Positions 24,501-36,400 of a DNA stretch of 64,000 nt are shown one piece after another. Position 1 is the first letter of the stretch. Every line of letters starts with the position of its first letter. The translations under genes were made by a program, and so were the position numbers. The stretch is taken from the NCBI GenBank assembly GCA_950295325.1, contig OX485808.1:12900501-12964500 (forward strand). Reading direction: 5' to 3'. Below the pieces are notes generated by a model, which made no database searches, was not told the origin of the DNA, and worked only from the letters and a program-made list of their open reading frames with translations. The DNA is from Polytrichum commune (lineage: Eukaryota > Streptophyta > Polytrichopsida > Polytrichales > Polytrichaceae).

Positions 24501-25149
24501 AAGTTCACCTTGGACCCTCTTCATAGAAAAGAAGAAATTCTCACCGCATTCTGCCAACAGACGAAGGTAACCCAGCACGATTTCATTGTGAGAAGATGGT
24601 GTAGGGAGCCACCGAGTGAGACACAGAGAGAGACAGAGAGAGAGAGATTGATGCCAGCATTCTTCATTCCTGATCTACTTTCAGCACGAATTTCACAGTA
24701 AAGAACAAATCCTCAGTGCATTCTTCCTGCAAACGAGTTTAACCCAGGGGGCTCTTCATTGAAAGAAGCCGCCGAGAGAGCGAGATGGCAGCATTCTTCT
24801 TCGTTCCTGATCTACTTTCGGCATGGATTTCCAAGATAATTCCTAATGCCCTGATACCAAAAAAAAAAAGCAAAAAAACAAAGTTTCGATGGGGCTTCCG
24901 AAGGTTGACGACACACACAAACAAACAAACATTAATTGAAACTGGTTTGAGGCAGGGGAAGATTATTGAACTTACAGCTCGAGGATACTCAACCGGGTCA
25001 CGCTTGAACATGGTGACATGAGTGCCCTTGATGACGAGAAAGCGCGGGCGACAGAACTGGTATCCCAAAGTGCTGGTGCCCACATGATACACCCATCCGC
25101 CGTATGCAGGAATGGGGCCCCTGTCTATATCCCTACCATTCGACCCCAT
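15501..25149 (-). CDS. EDR2-like protein: PH, START and DUF1336 domains
   Basis: Twenty-two coding exons, all GT-AG and in consistent phase, give 762 codons: 24976-25149, 23530-23604, 23229-23282, 23033-23098, 22430-22488, 22240-22319, 21973-22101, 21502-21536, 21258-21358, 20952-21047, 20665-20729, 20374-20445, 19884-20054, 19274-19542, 18248-18317, 17885-18060, 17337-17438, 16900-16947, 16582-16725, 16266-16361, 15941-16042, 15501-15605. The PH domain covers about residues 15-135 (GGWVYHVG near the start), START about 200-395 (WRCFCTVNG, LRIFEDAT), an acidic linker holds DNPEDDDDDENEEH, and DUF1336 covers about 530-760 (IDVDIGSSSVARGV). Arabidopsis EDR2 and its relatives have this order and similar length; they bind phosphoinositides and negatively regulate defence and cell death. 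The orthologous function is inferred. The start is the first in-frame ATG before the PH domain. The gene appears intact. Confidence 0.93.
23690..24835. repeat. Degenerate minisatellite filling intron 1 of the EDR2-like gene
   Basis: A unit of roughly 70-90 bp recurs about a dozen times: 'ggctcttcacagaaa', 'gaacaaattctcagtgtat', 'ctgcaaacaa', 'gaagttaacccagga'. Superimposed is a longer unit seen three times (about 24185, 24590, 24760), with 'aagatggtgtagg', 'agccaccgag' and 'cctgatctactttc'. The last copy lies close to exon 1. The array accounts for most of the 1.37-kb first intron, the longest intron of the gene. Confidence 0.8.
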
Positions 25150-26040
25150 GTCTCAGATCCCTCTCAAATCCTTAACACCTTTAAAACACTCAGCAATCCT
25201 CTCCTTGCCTTCCTCCGCATGTAATTCTCCACCTGCTGTTCGATTCGGAATCCGTTCAGTGACCTTCCCCTTGGCTCTTCAATTTCCAGGAGCTCTAAAT
25301 CGACGTGCGAATTGACAGATAGGCCTCCCGTCCCTGCCTATAGCTACAATCCCGCCGAATGCAAGAATTAAGTTAACCCTCCCAAACCATCGTTAGGAAG
25401 AGTGCGGTTTATTGTTACCGTTTGTTCTGTCCCTCACTTCTTGTGATGTGGTCTCTCGCCTCGGCCATCGCCATCGAAACACACTTGATGAACAACGAGA
25501 AGACGAAGAGACCATGTCACAAGAAGTCCATGCCCCCAACCGATGCGGTATGCACAGGAACTACTCCGAGCTTGGACGAAGAATAAATGCCAATGTCCAC
25601 ACTGAAACTCAGACTTGACAAGAACCGCTTAAAATCCGCACAATCGAAACGCAGCCCAGAACCAGCGCGCGAGCCACCGAAGAAACAAGAACCGCGCTCG
25701 AGTGAATGGACGTGCCCGCACTGTTCTCCAAAAGCCTCAAGATCACCAACACAAACCTCGGACTTCACCCGCATTCAATCAAATCGCATCAAAAGTGCTG
25801 GTAAATTCTGGGAAAATGGAAAAATGTGGCGAGGATGTGAGAGGGAAGATGATTGCGCCCCCACAATCACATCAAATCGATCACACTGTGGAGACGAGGG
25901 ATTGCAAGTCTAGTGCGGCGAGATAGGAAAGGAAAGCAGAGCAATGCAAAGGAGAGCAAAGGATTGGAAAGGAACGAAGGGGAAGGGGAAGGAGAGAGAA
26001 GAGACAGAAAGAGAGACGAGAGAGAGATCGGTGAGTAGTT
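25150..26040 (-). promoter_or_regulatory. Presumed 5' leader and promoter of the EDR2-like gene
   Basis: This region lies directly upstream of the EDR2-like ATG. From about 25925 to 26030 the plus strand is almost purely purine (GGAAAGG, GAGAGA runs), so the sense strand of the gene is CT-rich. Such pyrimidine-rich patches are common near plant transcription starts. The open frames on the plus strand here have no homology and I treat them as chance. Placement of the transcription start is inference. Confidence 0.4.
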
Positions 26041-26644
26041 TGTTACTAGTAACTTACTATGTATGTTAAGGTGTGGGAAGACAAAGTGGCTCCGATTAGT
26101 AAGTTGCGAGAATTGGTCGGTCCCGTGGATTCTAGCTGCTAGGGAAATCTGAGCCGTCCGATCCCACAGATTACAGAATCTGGAGTACCGACCAGCTTAC
26201 GTGAGCCGATTCCTGATCGCCTGGATCAATTCAAAATTATCACAGCAAACAAAAGCAGGTAAGCTCAATAAATAAGGTAAGTGGGCCCTCAACACAAACT
26301 TTTTAAGCAAGGATCCCTTTTGCACCCACCCCAAGCAAAAAGAAAAGGCATCTCAAGTCTGAGATTAATCTTGCTCGTCGAAAGAAAAGCAAAAAAAAAA
26401 AAATGAAGAGACAGCCTTCGCATGGAAAGGCAAAATGAAAAGAAATTAGCATGTCAAAAAAAAAAAGGTCCCCTCACCCATTACATGTCAACCATGTCCC
26501 AATATATGGGCAAACAATGTTGTATCATGTAATGTATGAGCCACCCTTCGATTGCATAGTGAGTCGGTTTCCACACCTATAAGTGACACCTAACTGAACC
26601 CGTTTTGAGTTTGCGTTGAGTTTTCGATGTACACGCTCTCGTAC
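26041..26644. other. Intergenic, no supported gene
   Basis: No coding region is seen. It contains A-rich tracts (26390-26402, 26458-26467). A truncated repeat may be present but nothing is diagnosable. Confidence 0.4.
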
Positions 26645-26671
26645 TAAGGTAGAGGGTGCTTAAACCAACAC
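26645..26671 (-). repeat. 27-bp dispersed terminal-like repeat, inverse copy
   Basis: Reads TAAGGTAGAGGGTGCT then AAACCAACAC with one inserted or changed base. It is the reverse complement of the sequence interrupted by the MULE (28811-28821 joined to 40849-40864) and of 47341-47367. The inverse pair around the MULE insertion may be the ends of one older element of about 2.2 kb. Confidence 0.55.
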
Positions 26672-28810
26672 TTTAAGCTATTGCACATGCATATGGCTAC
26701 GTGGTTGATATAAAAAGTATATATTCAAAGAAGCATGTGTTCATAACATAGCTATATAGAAAGAACATATTTTTTAGCCTCAATTAGATATTTGATGAAT
26801 ATTTAAAGTCAAAACCACTAGCTTCCTTAAGCCAATATATAGGCCATGTGTATGACGACCTTGGATATGATGAGGACCCCCACCTTCGTGGTTGGGGATT
26901 CGTGGCACTCATCTATTCTCATTAGTGAGAGTTCATTCATCTTTGCGGATGTGATTAACCACTTTAGACACTTCCATACGTCATCGGCTCCTTGTCTCAA
27001 GGGTTTTAAAAATACCAAGTTTTAGTAGTTTTCAAAATCCTAGTCTAATCTAATACTTAAGGCAACAATACAAAGGTGTCTAGACATAAAATAATAATAA
27101 TAATGCCTTGTATAGAAACAAGTGGGTGCATCATGTGTTGCCAACCTATCACTACTAATCCGGTTTTTTTAAGAAATTAGCATGGGCAGACGTTAAATAC
27201 CCCCTCACGAACTTTCGGATGTATCAAATCCGGGTTGGGGCAACCCTCTAGAGAAATTTTCTAAACCCGACCGAAAATTGTTGTCCGCCTTGGCCAACTT
27301 CGAAAAAACATTGCCCTTGCATTCTTGAAGGTTGTTTGACTACAAATCCCATACTGAGTGCACTTCACCTTCAAGGTCTAAAATCCAATATATATGTGCA
27401 ATTCCAATTAGTAAATAAGCAATTGATTGGGATTTCATTATGGAAGTGAAACCATCAATGAAGCACGTAATTAATTTGGAGGTCAAAAACATTACAAAAT
27501 CCTCATTAACATTGAGGTTATAATTTTGTGACTTATCATTTAAAATTATCTTTGTCATTCTAATGGTAAATTAATACAAGTGTTCATAAGATGACCAAAA
27601 TGAAACAATGAAGATAGAATATAAAACATATAACAACAAATTTTATAAAAATAAAATTTATTTTTTAGGTAATATAATATTAGGTATAACTAAATGGTAT
27701 GTTATTTGGATTAGACTTGTGGGACAACGTTATGGATGGGGTATACTCATAAAATCATAAGTTTCTGACTATAGCCTATATGAATTATTGTAATATTTCA
27801 TCCTCATCACATATTGTATTATCTTTAAAATCATATGATGTATATTAATTATTTTCTATTGTTATTGTTATTATTATTATTGAATTTATTTTTTGAGTTC
27901 ACCAATTTACCATAAGGTGATATATATTAATTTGACATATTACAAATGTTTGAGCAATCACACCCGTGTAAAATAAATGATTTGTGAACAAAATAAATGT
28001 ATATGACAACACATCATAATTATTATTTGCACACATTGAAATCTTGCGATATTTATCAAAATAACCATGTGGAATTCAAAGCCACATCATGGCCTTGGAA
28101 ACAACTCATGGGAGCTTAGAAAATAGGCTTAGAGCATCCAAGGCTACATCATTGCCCCTTGCCAACTAATTGATATTCACAAAATAGCTAATAGTTCACA
28201 ATAGCTATGAGAGAGAAAATAGGTCGTACATGCCAATTCGGAGGCGTTTCAGTAAAGTAAGCTCCATTCGAGCTTCTTGATGGACTCATCCGATTTTTGT
28301 TACCGGATGACTTTACTTGAGTGCCACGTATCCCCAACCCACCTTCATTGCCTAGAACCAACATAACATAGTTGAATACTATACCCAAGCTAGATCAAAG
28401 ACCAACTAGTAACAATACGCAAAGCCACATGGCCACCTCCATGATCCCACCTAGTCCGCTTACAAAACCATCACCTTGCATCCTGGGTACCAACCCCCTT
28501 TGTGTTTTGTGGGCCTACCTCTGTGACTTTGTGAATAGAATGGCTATAACCCCTCCCCCCTGCAATATATAGAATGGCTAGAATAGGCATTGACATGCCA
28601 CCCTGAACCCACCTTGAACCAACCCGAGATAGAATGGAGCTCGTTACCTACCCTACATAGAGGTAGTGGAGGTCCCTATGAGGTGGCATCATTAATGGCA
28701 CCTAAAAGCGTCACTATGTGGGTCCATACACTCCTACACCATGGGAAACGCTTGAAGGCAATAGAGTGTTGGTGATTGGGAGGCGTTTATAGGTGTTGGT
28801 TTTGGGTGGG
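26672..28810. other. AT-rich stretch, possibly inside of an older element
   Basis: No coding region is recognised. If the 27-bp repeats at 26645 and at the MULE insertion point are paired ends, this is the interior of a non-autonomous element. Short frames at 28188-28775 have no homology. Confidence 0.35.
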
Positions 28811-28812
28811 GT

Positions 28813-28821
28813 GTTGGTTTT
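28813..28821. repeat. 9-bp target site duplication GTTGGTTTT (left of MULE)
   Basis: GTTGGTTTT immediately precedes the MULE terminus and is repeated exactly at 40840-40848, immediately after the other terminus. A 9-bp duplication is characteristic of Mutator-like transposition. Confidence 0.92.
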
Positions 28822-28887
28822 GGCAGACAATATGGTACCCCCTACGAGCTTTTGTAGGGGGACCCTGACAGGTCAGAAGCTGCCCGG
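28822..28887 (+). repeat. Left terminal inverted repeat of the MULE
   Basis: Pairs with 40774-40839, with a mismatch roughly every ten bases. It contains GGTACCCCCTA, a short spacer, and TAGGGGGACC, an internal near-palindrome able to form a stem-loop within the terminal repeat. Confidence 0.88.
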
Positions 28888-29470
28888 CGCCCCTGCCCGT
28901 TCAGTGACGTCAGCCATTTACATCCAGTGTCTTTTCATCCATGCGATAGACGGAAAGACGGCAACACGATTGACATACAGATGGGCAGTTCATGTCATTC
29001 AGATGATGTCATTCCAGTCATGTCATTCCGGATCATGTCATTACTTCAGATCATGTCCTTCCGGGTTTTCCGGATCTGAGATCTGGATCATATGGAGCCA
29101 GTGTGCTCTTTCGTGTCTTTTTGGGTTACTACGTTGTGATGTCTATGATGTCTGTGATGTGCTATGTGGATTGATAGGGTGGTTTGTTAGAACCCACCAC
29201 ATTCACTTTCATTATGATGCTTGATCCTCTAACTCCTCATGCATGTTTAGCATTCTGATGCTTGCTGAACTTTCTGAATCACACCCAACTCTCAACCAGC
29301 ATAAACATGTTGAGTTTAGGTTTTGCTCATACACACATAGAGTGGCAGCAATACAAGTGATGCAGATATTCATGTCTACATAGTTTAGGGTTCAGCCTTT
29401 ATCAGCAGGTTCATTTATCATCTGCACACCTCATCTGCACATATGATTTGTAAGTGATCAACCTTCTCCA
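28888..29470 (+). promoter_or_regulatory. Left subterminal region and transposase 5' leader
   Basis: Lies between the left terminal repeat and the first transposase ATG. A cluster of TGTCATTC/TGTCCTTC motifs occurs at 28993, 29007, 29021 and 29054, with a TGTCATTA variant near 29036. Such a cluster next to a terminal repeat could be transposase-binding or promoter sequence (inference). No reading frame is supported. Confidence 0.45.
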
Positions 29471-32400
29471 ATGGCAAATGGAGGACTTGACTCATTATGG
29501 AATGTGGACAATGATCTGCACCAAACAGACCTTGTTGCAGATCAGGCCAAGCAGCTTGACCTCATCATGGAGATGAGAGACCAAGTCCAAAACCCCCCTA
29601 TTGGTGAATTTTGCTTCCAAGACTTGGTATGGACAAAGCATGTGACGCATGGGAAGGGGAAATACAAGACATCGATGTTGGCAGTCATTTTATGGGATAG
29701 GCTCCCTGATTTCATTCAAGGAGAGCAACACCACCCTCTCTATCCCTGCAAGTTCACCAAAGAAATCATTAGGGTTACTGCAGCCAATTCATTGAGGTCC
29801 CCTCGTGCAAATAGTGCAGCTATGGTTGTGAGGTTTGTCCTTTTCAAAATTGATTTGCTATGATCATCCATGTCCTTCAGGGTTTTAGGGTGTCATTACT
29901 GCACAGGAAGTAGGTCTTCCCAGCTTTTAGGGTTCACATCTGTAAACACAGGTACTCAATGCAGAATATCTATTTCTTTTCACAATGTCCTTCCCTATAA
30001 TGCTTTGTTATTCTGAATTGATATTCAAATGTCACCCAAATTTCATTCAACACCATCTCTACTACATACATGATTAACAATCACCTTCGATATGTAAGCA
30101 ATTCATAATATGTCAATCATTCCACAATGTCCTTCCTTAGACTGTTTTGTGATTCTTAATTGATTTTCAAATATCACCCAGATTTCATTGAACACCATCT
30201 ATACTACAGATATGATTAATACTCACCCAGGATTGTACAAAGTATACACCACTCATGCATTGCATCATCCTCTTCATGCGGCCTAGCAGGTACAGATGTA
30301 ACTTTGGTCCTGAAGACAAGACAGGAATTGTCCCGCAGGACATGCAAATGCTGCTGAAATACACACAGACAAAAAGGAAGAAGAACATCCATACACAGAA
30401 GAAAAAACGAGGAAAGAAGGTTGTACCTGAGTATGATTCATTTCCTGTGAACAAAACATCTGTAGCAATGGTGAAGCGTATTGGGAAAACCATGGCTGGA
30501 AACTCCATCAAGCGAGGGTGTCAACGGGCCTTTGTGGCAAAACAGCCGTACCTCGATGGTGCTTTATGTGTGTTGATATATGAGAACACCGAACATTTGA
30601 ATCTCCACGGAGAGCTCTGCCATGGCACAATGGTTAGTGGGACTAGGTATGCACTAGGCGCTGGACTTTCAGAAGAATTGAAGCAGAAAATAACTCAAAT
30701 GCATGCGTTAGGACTTTCTCCTGCTCAGATCATGCAACAACACACAAAGGAAGTACGAGAGTTGGCCCTTTCTAATGGTGTTGTCACCCGCGATACATTC
30801 TTGTTGCCGGTTGATGTGAGAAACATTTGTCGAAAGCGAGCGGAGGAGCTTTGGGAGAAACACCCGTCCGACCCTATAAGCGTGCGAATGTGGGTTATGG
30901 AAAACCCTGAAAATGTGTTCTATTATCAAGAGCATTCCTTGTTGGACATTAATTCACAAGTGCAAAACGACTCCCCTTTCACTCTTGCTGTCCAATCTGG
31001 GTGGCAGTTGGAGATGATGGTGAAATTTGGACACAATAGTGCCTTCTCTATTGATTCTACATTTGGGACAAGCCAAACTAGGGTAAGCCATATCTCAGTG
31101 TCCTTTGAATTTTCATGTCATTCAGTGTTCTTCATGGTTCTTATACTTCCAATTCCGTGTCCTTCAAGGTTATTCATTCAGTGTTTTGTCTATTCAAAAT
31201 TCGCAGTAGTCATTACAAACCTTCTAGTTTATATAATCCACACATTGTCGTATTCCAGTATCCGCTGTACACAATCATGGTATTTGATGAGTGGAGAAAT
31301 GGCATACCTGTGGCATTCTTTGTCATATCCCGCACTCGTGAACAAGATTTGCACCCTGTTCTTGAAGCACTTCAAAATAGAGTTCACACACTCAAGCGAG
31401 ATTGGGCACCTTCTTCGATCGTTGTCGACAATGCCCAGGCAAAAATCAATACTTTGAGGTATTCATGGTCTTGCCTCACTTTCTTTGATGTTCATTGTCC
31501 CATATATGTCTTTCATGCACAATTATACGAACCTGCTGTTTTAAACTACTGTTGTTCTTGTACAGCATCATATGGCCGGAGGCCAAAATATTTCTGTGTC
31601 TATGGCACGTCCGCAAGTCTTGGGCTGAGAATGCAGTGAAGAAGATTTCTGCAGTTGCTGAGAGGGCCACTGTTCTTCAGATGCTTGGAGACATAATGTA
31701 TGGTAGGGGGTGCAAGGTTGATGAAGACCCAGTCGATTGGGCTGTCCGACAACTTGATACAATAACGAACACCAGACCGCGGGCTGTAGCATTCATGAAG
31801 TACATGAATGACACTTGGAGATCCAAAACAACAATGTGGTGTGCTGCAGCACGACGCATTCCACATGCTGGCCAAAACACAAACGCTGCCATTGAATCAT
31901 ACCACTCCAATTTGAAAAATATTCTCAATTCTTCAAAGGAGAGGTTTGTGGGAAGGCGCATAGATTGGCTAATCTATCACCTAATGGGAGATGTTCTTAC
32001 ACACTACTGGTATGGTGTGCAGTGCAAGGCGTTTGGATTCATACGCAACACAAAGCAAGAAGGTATTGTCGTAACAGCAATAATCAGGGCCAATGCCATA
32101 CCTGATACAAACGTCCTCATTTGCCCGGATGAAGATGTTGCTTATGTTGGATCCATTAACAACCGACCCAAAGTTTGGACCATTCATTCTCCGGACTCCG
32201 AGTGGGCCCAATGTGATTGTCCCATCGCAAAAGAGGGCATGATATGCAAACATACTGTGAAGGTCTTCAAAATGCTGCACCCGGATGTTGAGGATGGCGT
32301 CATTTTTCGTGAAGCAGGCACCAAACATGGCATTGACCGTGCAACTCCCTTGTCGCAGTGCTTCGCAAGGCCAACTCAGAAGCCAATTCCTCTCGACGCA

Positions 32401-32838
32401 GACCTACATGACAATATATTACATATTCGCGACGATGAAGGACACATCTCAGGTGGGCCTGCAGACCCAATTGTCATTGACTCTCACAATTCTAATGACA
32501 TGATCACCAATATACCATTGGGAGAGGCCAAAAATCCAATCGACCTATCACAAGAGCGGCTATCACAGCCTGGGCCTAAAACCAAGGCGCATGACATATA
32601 CATTGACTTGACGAGGACAGTCGACGAGTATCCAGCGCTCCAAGATTACTTACTTGCAGACTTGAGGCATATACGAGGTAAGCAAACCCAGCTGATTGCG
32701 AGGGGGGTCGCCAAAATGGAATTCTCTCCTATGACGAGTTCTTTTCCTGAAAGGATGGGCGACAATTCTCTCAAACGGCATCAAAGTTTCTTGGAGATGT
32801 CGTCGCGAAGGCGTAAAAAATCAGTGCATATTACATAG
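29471..32838 (+). CDS. MULE transposase (MULE domain plus SWIM zinc finger)
   Basis: Four exons, 29471-29832, 30290-31082, 31259-31458 and 31566-32838, with GT-AG borders and matching phases, give 875 codons. The DDE core is visible: Asp376 in SIDSTFGT, Asp442 in IVVDNAQAK, the family CxxH motif Cys463-His466 in CLWHVRKSW, and Glu562 in NAAIESYHSN. A SWIM zinc finger follows (Cys668, Cys670, Cys679, His681; CDC..CKH). The N-terminal half has a Cys/His-containing region around GCQRAFVAKQ and ELCHG that could be a WRKY/GCM-type DNA-binding finger. The enzyme would cut and rejoin the element's ends in the nucleus. The start is the first ATG of exon 1; an extra upstream exon cannot be excluded. 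No disabling mutation is seen. Confidence 0.9.
29973..30235. repeat. Tandem duplication in transposase intron 1
   Basis: A block of about 100 bp, starting CACAATGTCCTTCC and running through 'tcacccaaatttcattcaac' to 'catgattaa', occurs at about 29981 and again at about 30125 with roughly 85-90% identity. It lies wholly in the first intron and includes two copies of the TGTCCTTC motif. Confidence 0.7.
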
Positions 32839-33484
32839 TACTAATGTGCTTCTATTACTAGCCGTGTCTCTTGGTTGTCATGTTAGCGAAGTCGTTAATG
32901 ATATCCATGTTTTTCACAGTGCTTATGTGTTCCTCGATGTCCAAAGCCGTGTACTACACCCTATACAGTGTCCTTCTGTGTTTCAAGGATCTTAATACAC
33001 TATCCTTCAGTGTTCTGCAAGGCCTATTGATATGTCCTACACATTTCTGCAAGGACCTCTGATTTTACTTATATATGTGTGCACTTGTCTGCATGAACAT
33101 GGTGCACATTGTCATATTACTGTCCTTCAGTGTTCTTCAGTGTCCTCAAGACATAAAAACCGTATGTAATAAAATCCTCGCGCCTCACATTGGGTACATC
33201 CTATCCACATGTAGCCCAATGGTGTTCCTGCAGACTTAATGCAATGTCATTCAGTGTCCTTCCATACCTTGGGCATTGTCCTTCATGTTTGTTTTTGGTA
33301 TGAAAGCCCATACTACTTCATAATGTGAAATGCGTGTTGCTCTGATGGTCATTCATGTATAATGGGCACTAGTGTGTGATAGAAAGCCAGTTCATTAAAA
33401 TTGATGCACATAAATGCATATCGGTACAAACATACTTTGACATATGGAATGTCATCCTAATAACTGCCTTCATATCTACAAGTG
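32839..33484. terminator. Shared 3' region between the convergent MULE genes
   Basis: Non-coding interval between the transposase stop and the Ulp1-like stop. It should hold both 3' ends. TGTCCTTC/TGTCATTC motifs recur on the plus strand at 32969, 33121, 33245, 33255 and 33277. No gene is supported. Confidence 0.5.
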
Positions 33485-36400
33485 CTAGAACTTCTTCTTC
33501 ATTCTACAGCTTCGTCTACTCTGTTGTTTTCCACTCGTAGACGGGTCATCTTCTTGGGCCATTACAACCTTCATGTTCCATGCAGTCTCCTCTCTAAAAC
33601 CAGCCTGAATGACAGCCACCAGCGCTTCCGAAACGATGTTCCTTGTCTGTATTGCATAGCTTCTAGTGTAATTCAGCTTAAATTCCTGCATCAAAACCAC
33701 CCCTCATCAATCTTGGCCGTGAAGAACATCAACTTAAAATTAAAATTGATGTCATTCAGTGTCATCTAAACACCTAATTGTGCAGTGTCATCACTAACCT
33801 CACCCAATGAACGTGGTCTATGTCTCAGAGCTTCGATAAACTCCATGATGTTCCTCAAGACATAAAAACCACATGCCCAACCCGAGTTTTGCTTGGGAAC
33901 AGATGGTTCTATCCATCTATGGACATGTGAAGACTGTGCCTGCACACTGCCACTCCTTACGGTCCACATCTTGGCAAGCGATGTGCGAATAGACACATCG
34001 GAGTGGAGACCACACCATGGCATGGAGTCAATATGAAAAAAACCCCTATCCCCTAGCACATATACACTCCAGTGCTTACCACATGTATAGGGCACTATCA
34101 GTGTTCTTACGTCCGAACCTGGAAGTGCGGTGTACTTGACATGCAAAAAGTCTATATAGACCTCTACACTATCTTTCTTGTTACGGACATGCGATTTAAG
34201 CAGACTAACCAAATAAGGACTGCATACATAGGTTTTTACGTCCTCAATCTGTGGATTAAGCCATGCTCTTATCCAATCCATCATATGGTTGGATAATTCT
34301 CCATATGTTTTTGTTAAGGGCAACACATCGCCCACCCAGCTTAAACTCAAATAGTCACCGCGGTACAAAAAGTCGAAACTGTTCACCATGGTCCCACCTG
34401 CTTCTGTGCAGATCGTATTCACAAGTTGTTCCAACCTGCATTATAGAAGTGAATGGATCAACCCCTAAACATAAATGGCAGCGAATGACACAAGTGGCAG
34501 CGAATGACACAAGTGGCAGCGAATGACATAAGTGCACAACGAATGACAACAATGAAAACACTTACCGTCCATCAGGCTTGAGAGTTGTTGTTGCCAATAC
34601 ATCATCCAGAGACACGTCCAAAGCAGTTGGACGCACATTTGCGATGTCATGCGTTCCAACTTCATGTTGTACAGCCTCCAAAGCAACTTCAGTCTTGGTG
34701 GCTGCCCCCTCGTCACCCTTGGACTCTACACCATCTCTGTTGTTGTCGACTGACAAAGCTCTCGAGAACCACGGACCTGGTCCTTCGGAAAGTGTCCTTG
34801 GCGAGCGTGGATTCTTGGAATGCATGTTGCAAAGACTCTCGTGCTGGGACAATTCAGGTGGCGGCAAAACAATCCTGTTTGGTGAGCATTGAGTACTGTT
34901 GAATTGAGACAAAGCCAAGTCCTGAGTGCTGATTCCTTCAAGTCCTTCAAGCGACCGTTGCGATGGCATAGGGATATTATCCAGACTATCCAAACTTATG
35001 GCGGCTTGTACTTCAGCCACGAGTCCAAATCCACTTGAAGGTAATGCAGGTAGCTCGCCTATCAAGGACCGAACATAAGCTACATCTGGTGCAATGTCAT
35101 CAGTCGGCTCCTCTAGACCCAACCCACAAAACAAAAGCTGCAGTTGCATCCTTCTCAAACTGATGAGTCCTTCTTGCTCCTCCTGAACGCGCAGCTCTAA
35201 GCACCTGCTCTTTTTGTAGAGGTCGCCAACTATAGCTGAACCAATATCTACATCTTCACGGAAAATGAACGAAGAACATAGAACCTGCATGACAAGGACT
35301 TACTATTAGGGCGCAGAACATGAATTTATAAGCATTGGTTGAAGGACGCGAATGACATAGTTGAAGGACATCCAAATCAGAGTTTAAGCTGAAGTTACTA
35401 ACACCAATTGCATAATATTACTTCAAAAAAACCAAGATCAAGCCATGGTTACAGAACTTAGTTGCAGAATAGAAAATATTGGCACTCAAATAGCATACAT
35501 ATTGCAAATGACAAGAACCTACCTCTTCGCATTTTTCCCTTTCCTGCTCGGTTGTGTCGGCCTTGTACCACATTTGTGCAAGTTGCTCCTCACGATGCAT
35601 TCGCACCATATCGGCAACTGACCTGTGTGCCATCCTCCCTACGAACGCTTCAATTTTCTCCACCACAACGACTTGATTGGAATGGTCATAGCCAAGAAGA
35701 GCAACAGTGTCCGCATGTAGTTCGCTAAAAGTATCCACTGCACCATAGATACCAGGGAATGCAAGCCAGCCCGTATGCGGTAGACCCTGCACAATCATAG
35801 ATAAAGCAACAGAGTAGTCCTTCCTACGCGCAATATCAAGTATATACTGCAAGTGCAATCCCTTGCTGGGATGAGCAAGTGGGCACTTGTAGCCTTCAAG
35901 TGTCCTAACCAAAGACAGTAAAGCTCTCAAGATATGAGGACACTCCGTCTCAAGGGACAACGGGTCAGATTTTGTATTCTCCAAGAGAACCGCAGACATC
36001 TCAACCCATTCAACCTCTGTATGCTCCCAAGGAGCGGCAGGAAAATTTGGAAGCGGCCACTTCTTAAAAATCTGAAAAAGAGGGGACCAATGCCACTTCT
36101 CTGCCTCGCGTCGCTGTCTCTCAGCCATATCAAATTTCAATAGCTCGGCATCGACGTGCTTCTTGCGCAGTTCGTCCACGGTAAGAACAGCGGATGCAAT
36201 TTGGCCCTCGTACGCTGTGTACGCAATGCGGTAATGCAAGTAGTCCTTAAGGTTTTTTAGTTCCTCGTACCTTTGGACATCGGAATTACACTTGAAACAA
36301 CGGACCTGCGATTTGATGGTGTCCCGAAGAGCATTGTGTTCTTCAGCCGTGCGCGTAATCTGCCGAGAAGACATTAGCACCATATGTCAATGATAACAGC

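Noticed and set aside
25412-26038. Overlapping plus-strand frames upstream of the EDR2-like gene
   Set aside because: They lie in the presumed leader and promoter, are charged low-complexity translations of purine-rich DNA, and lack homology.
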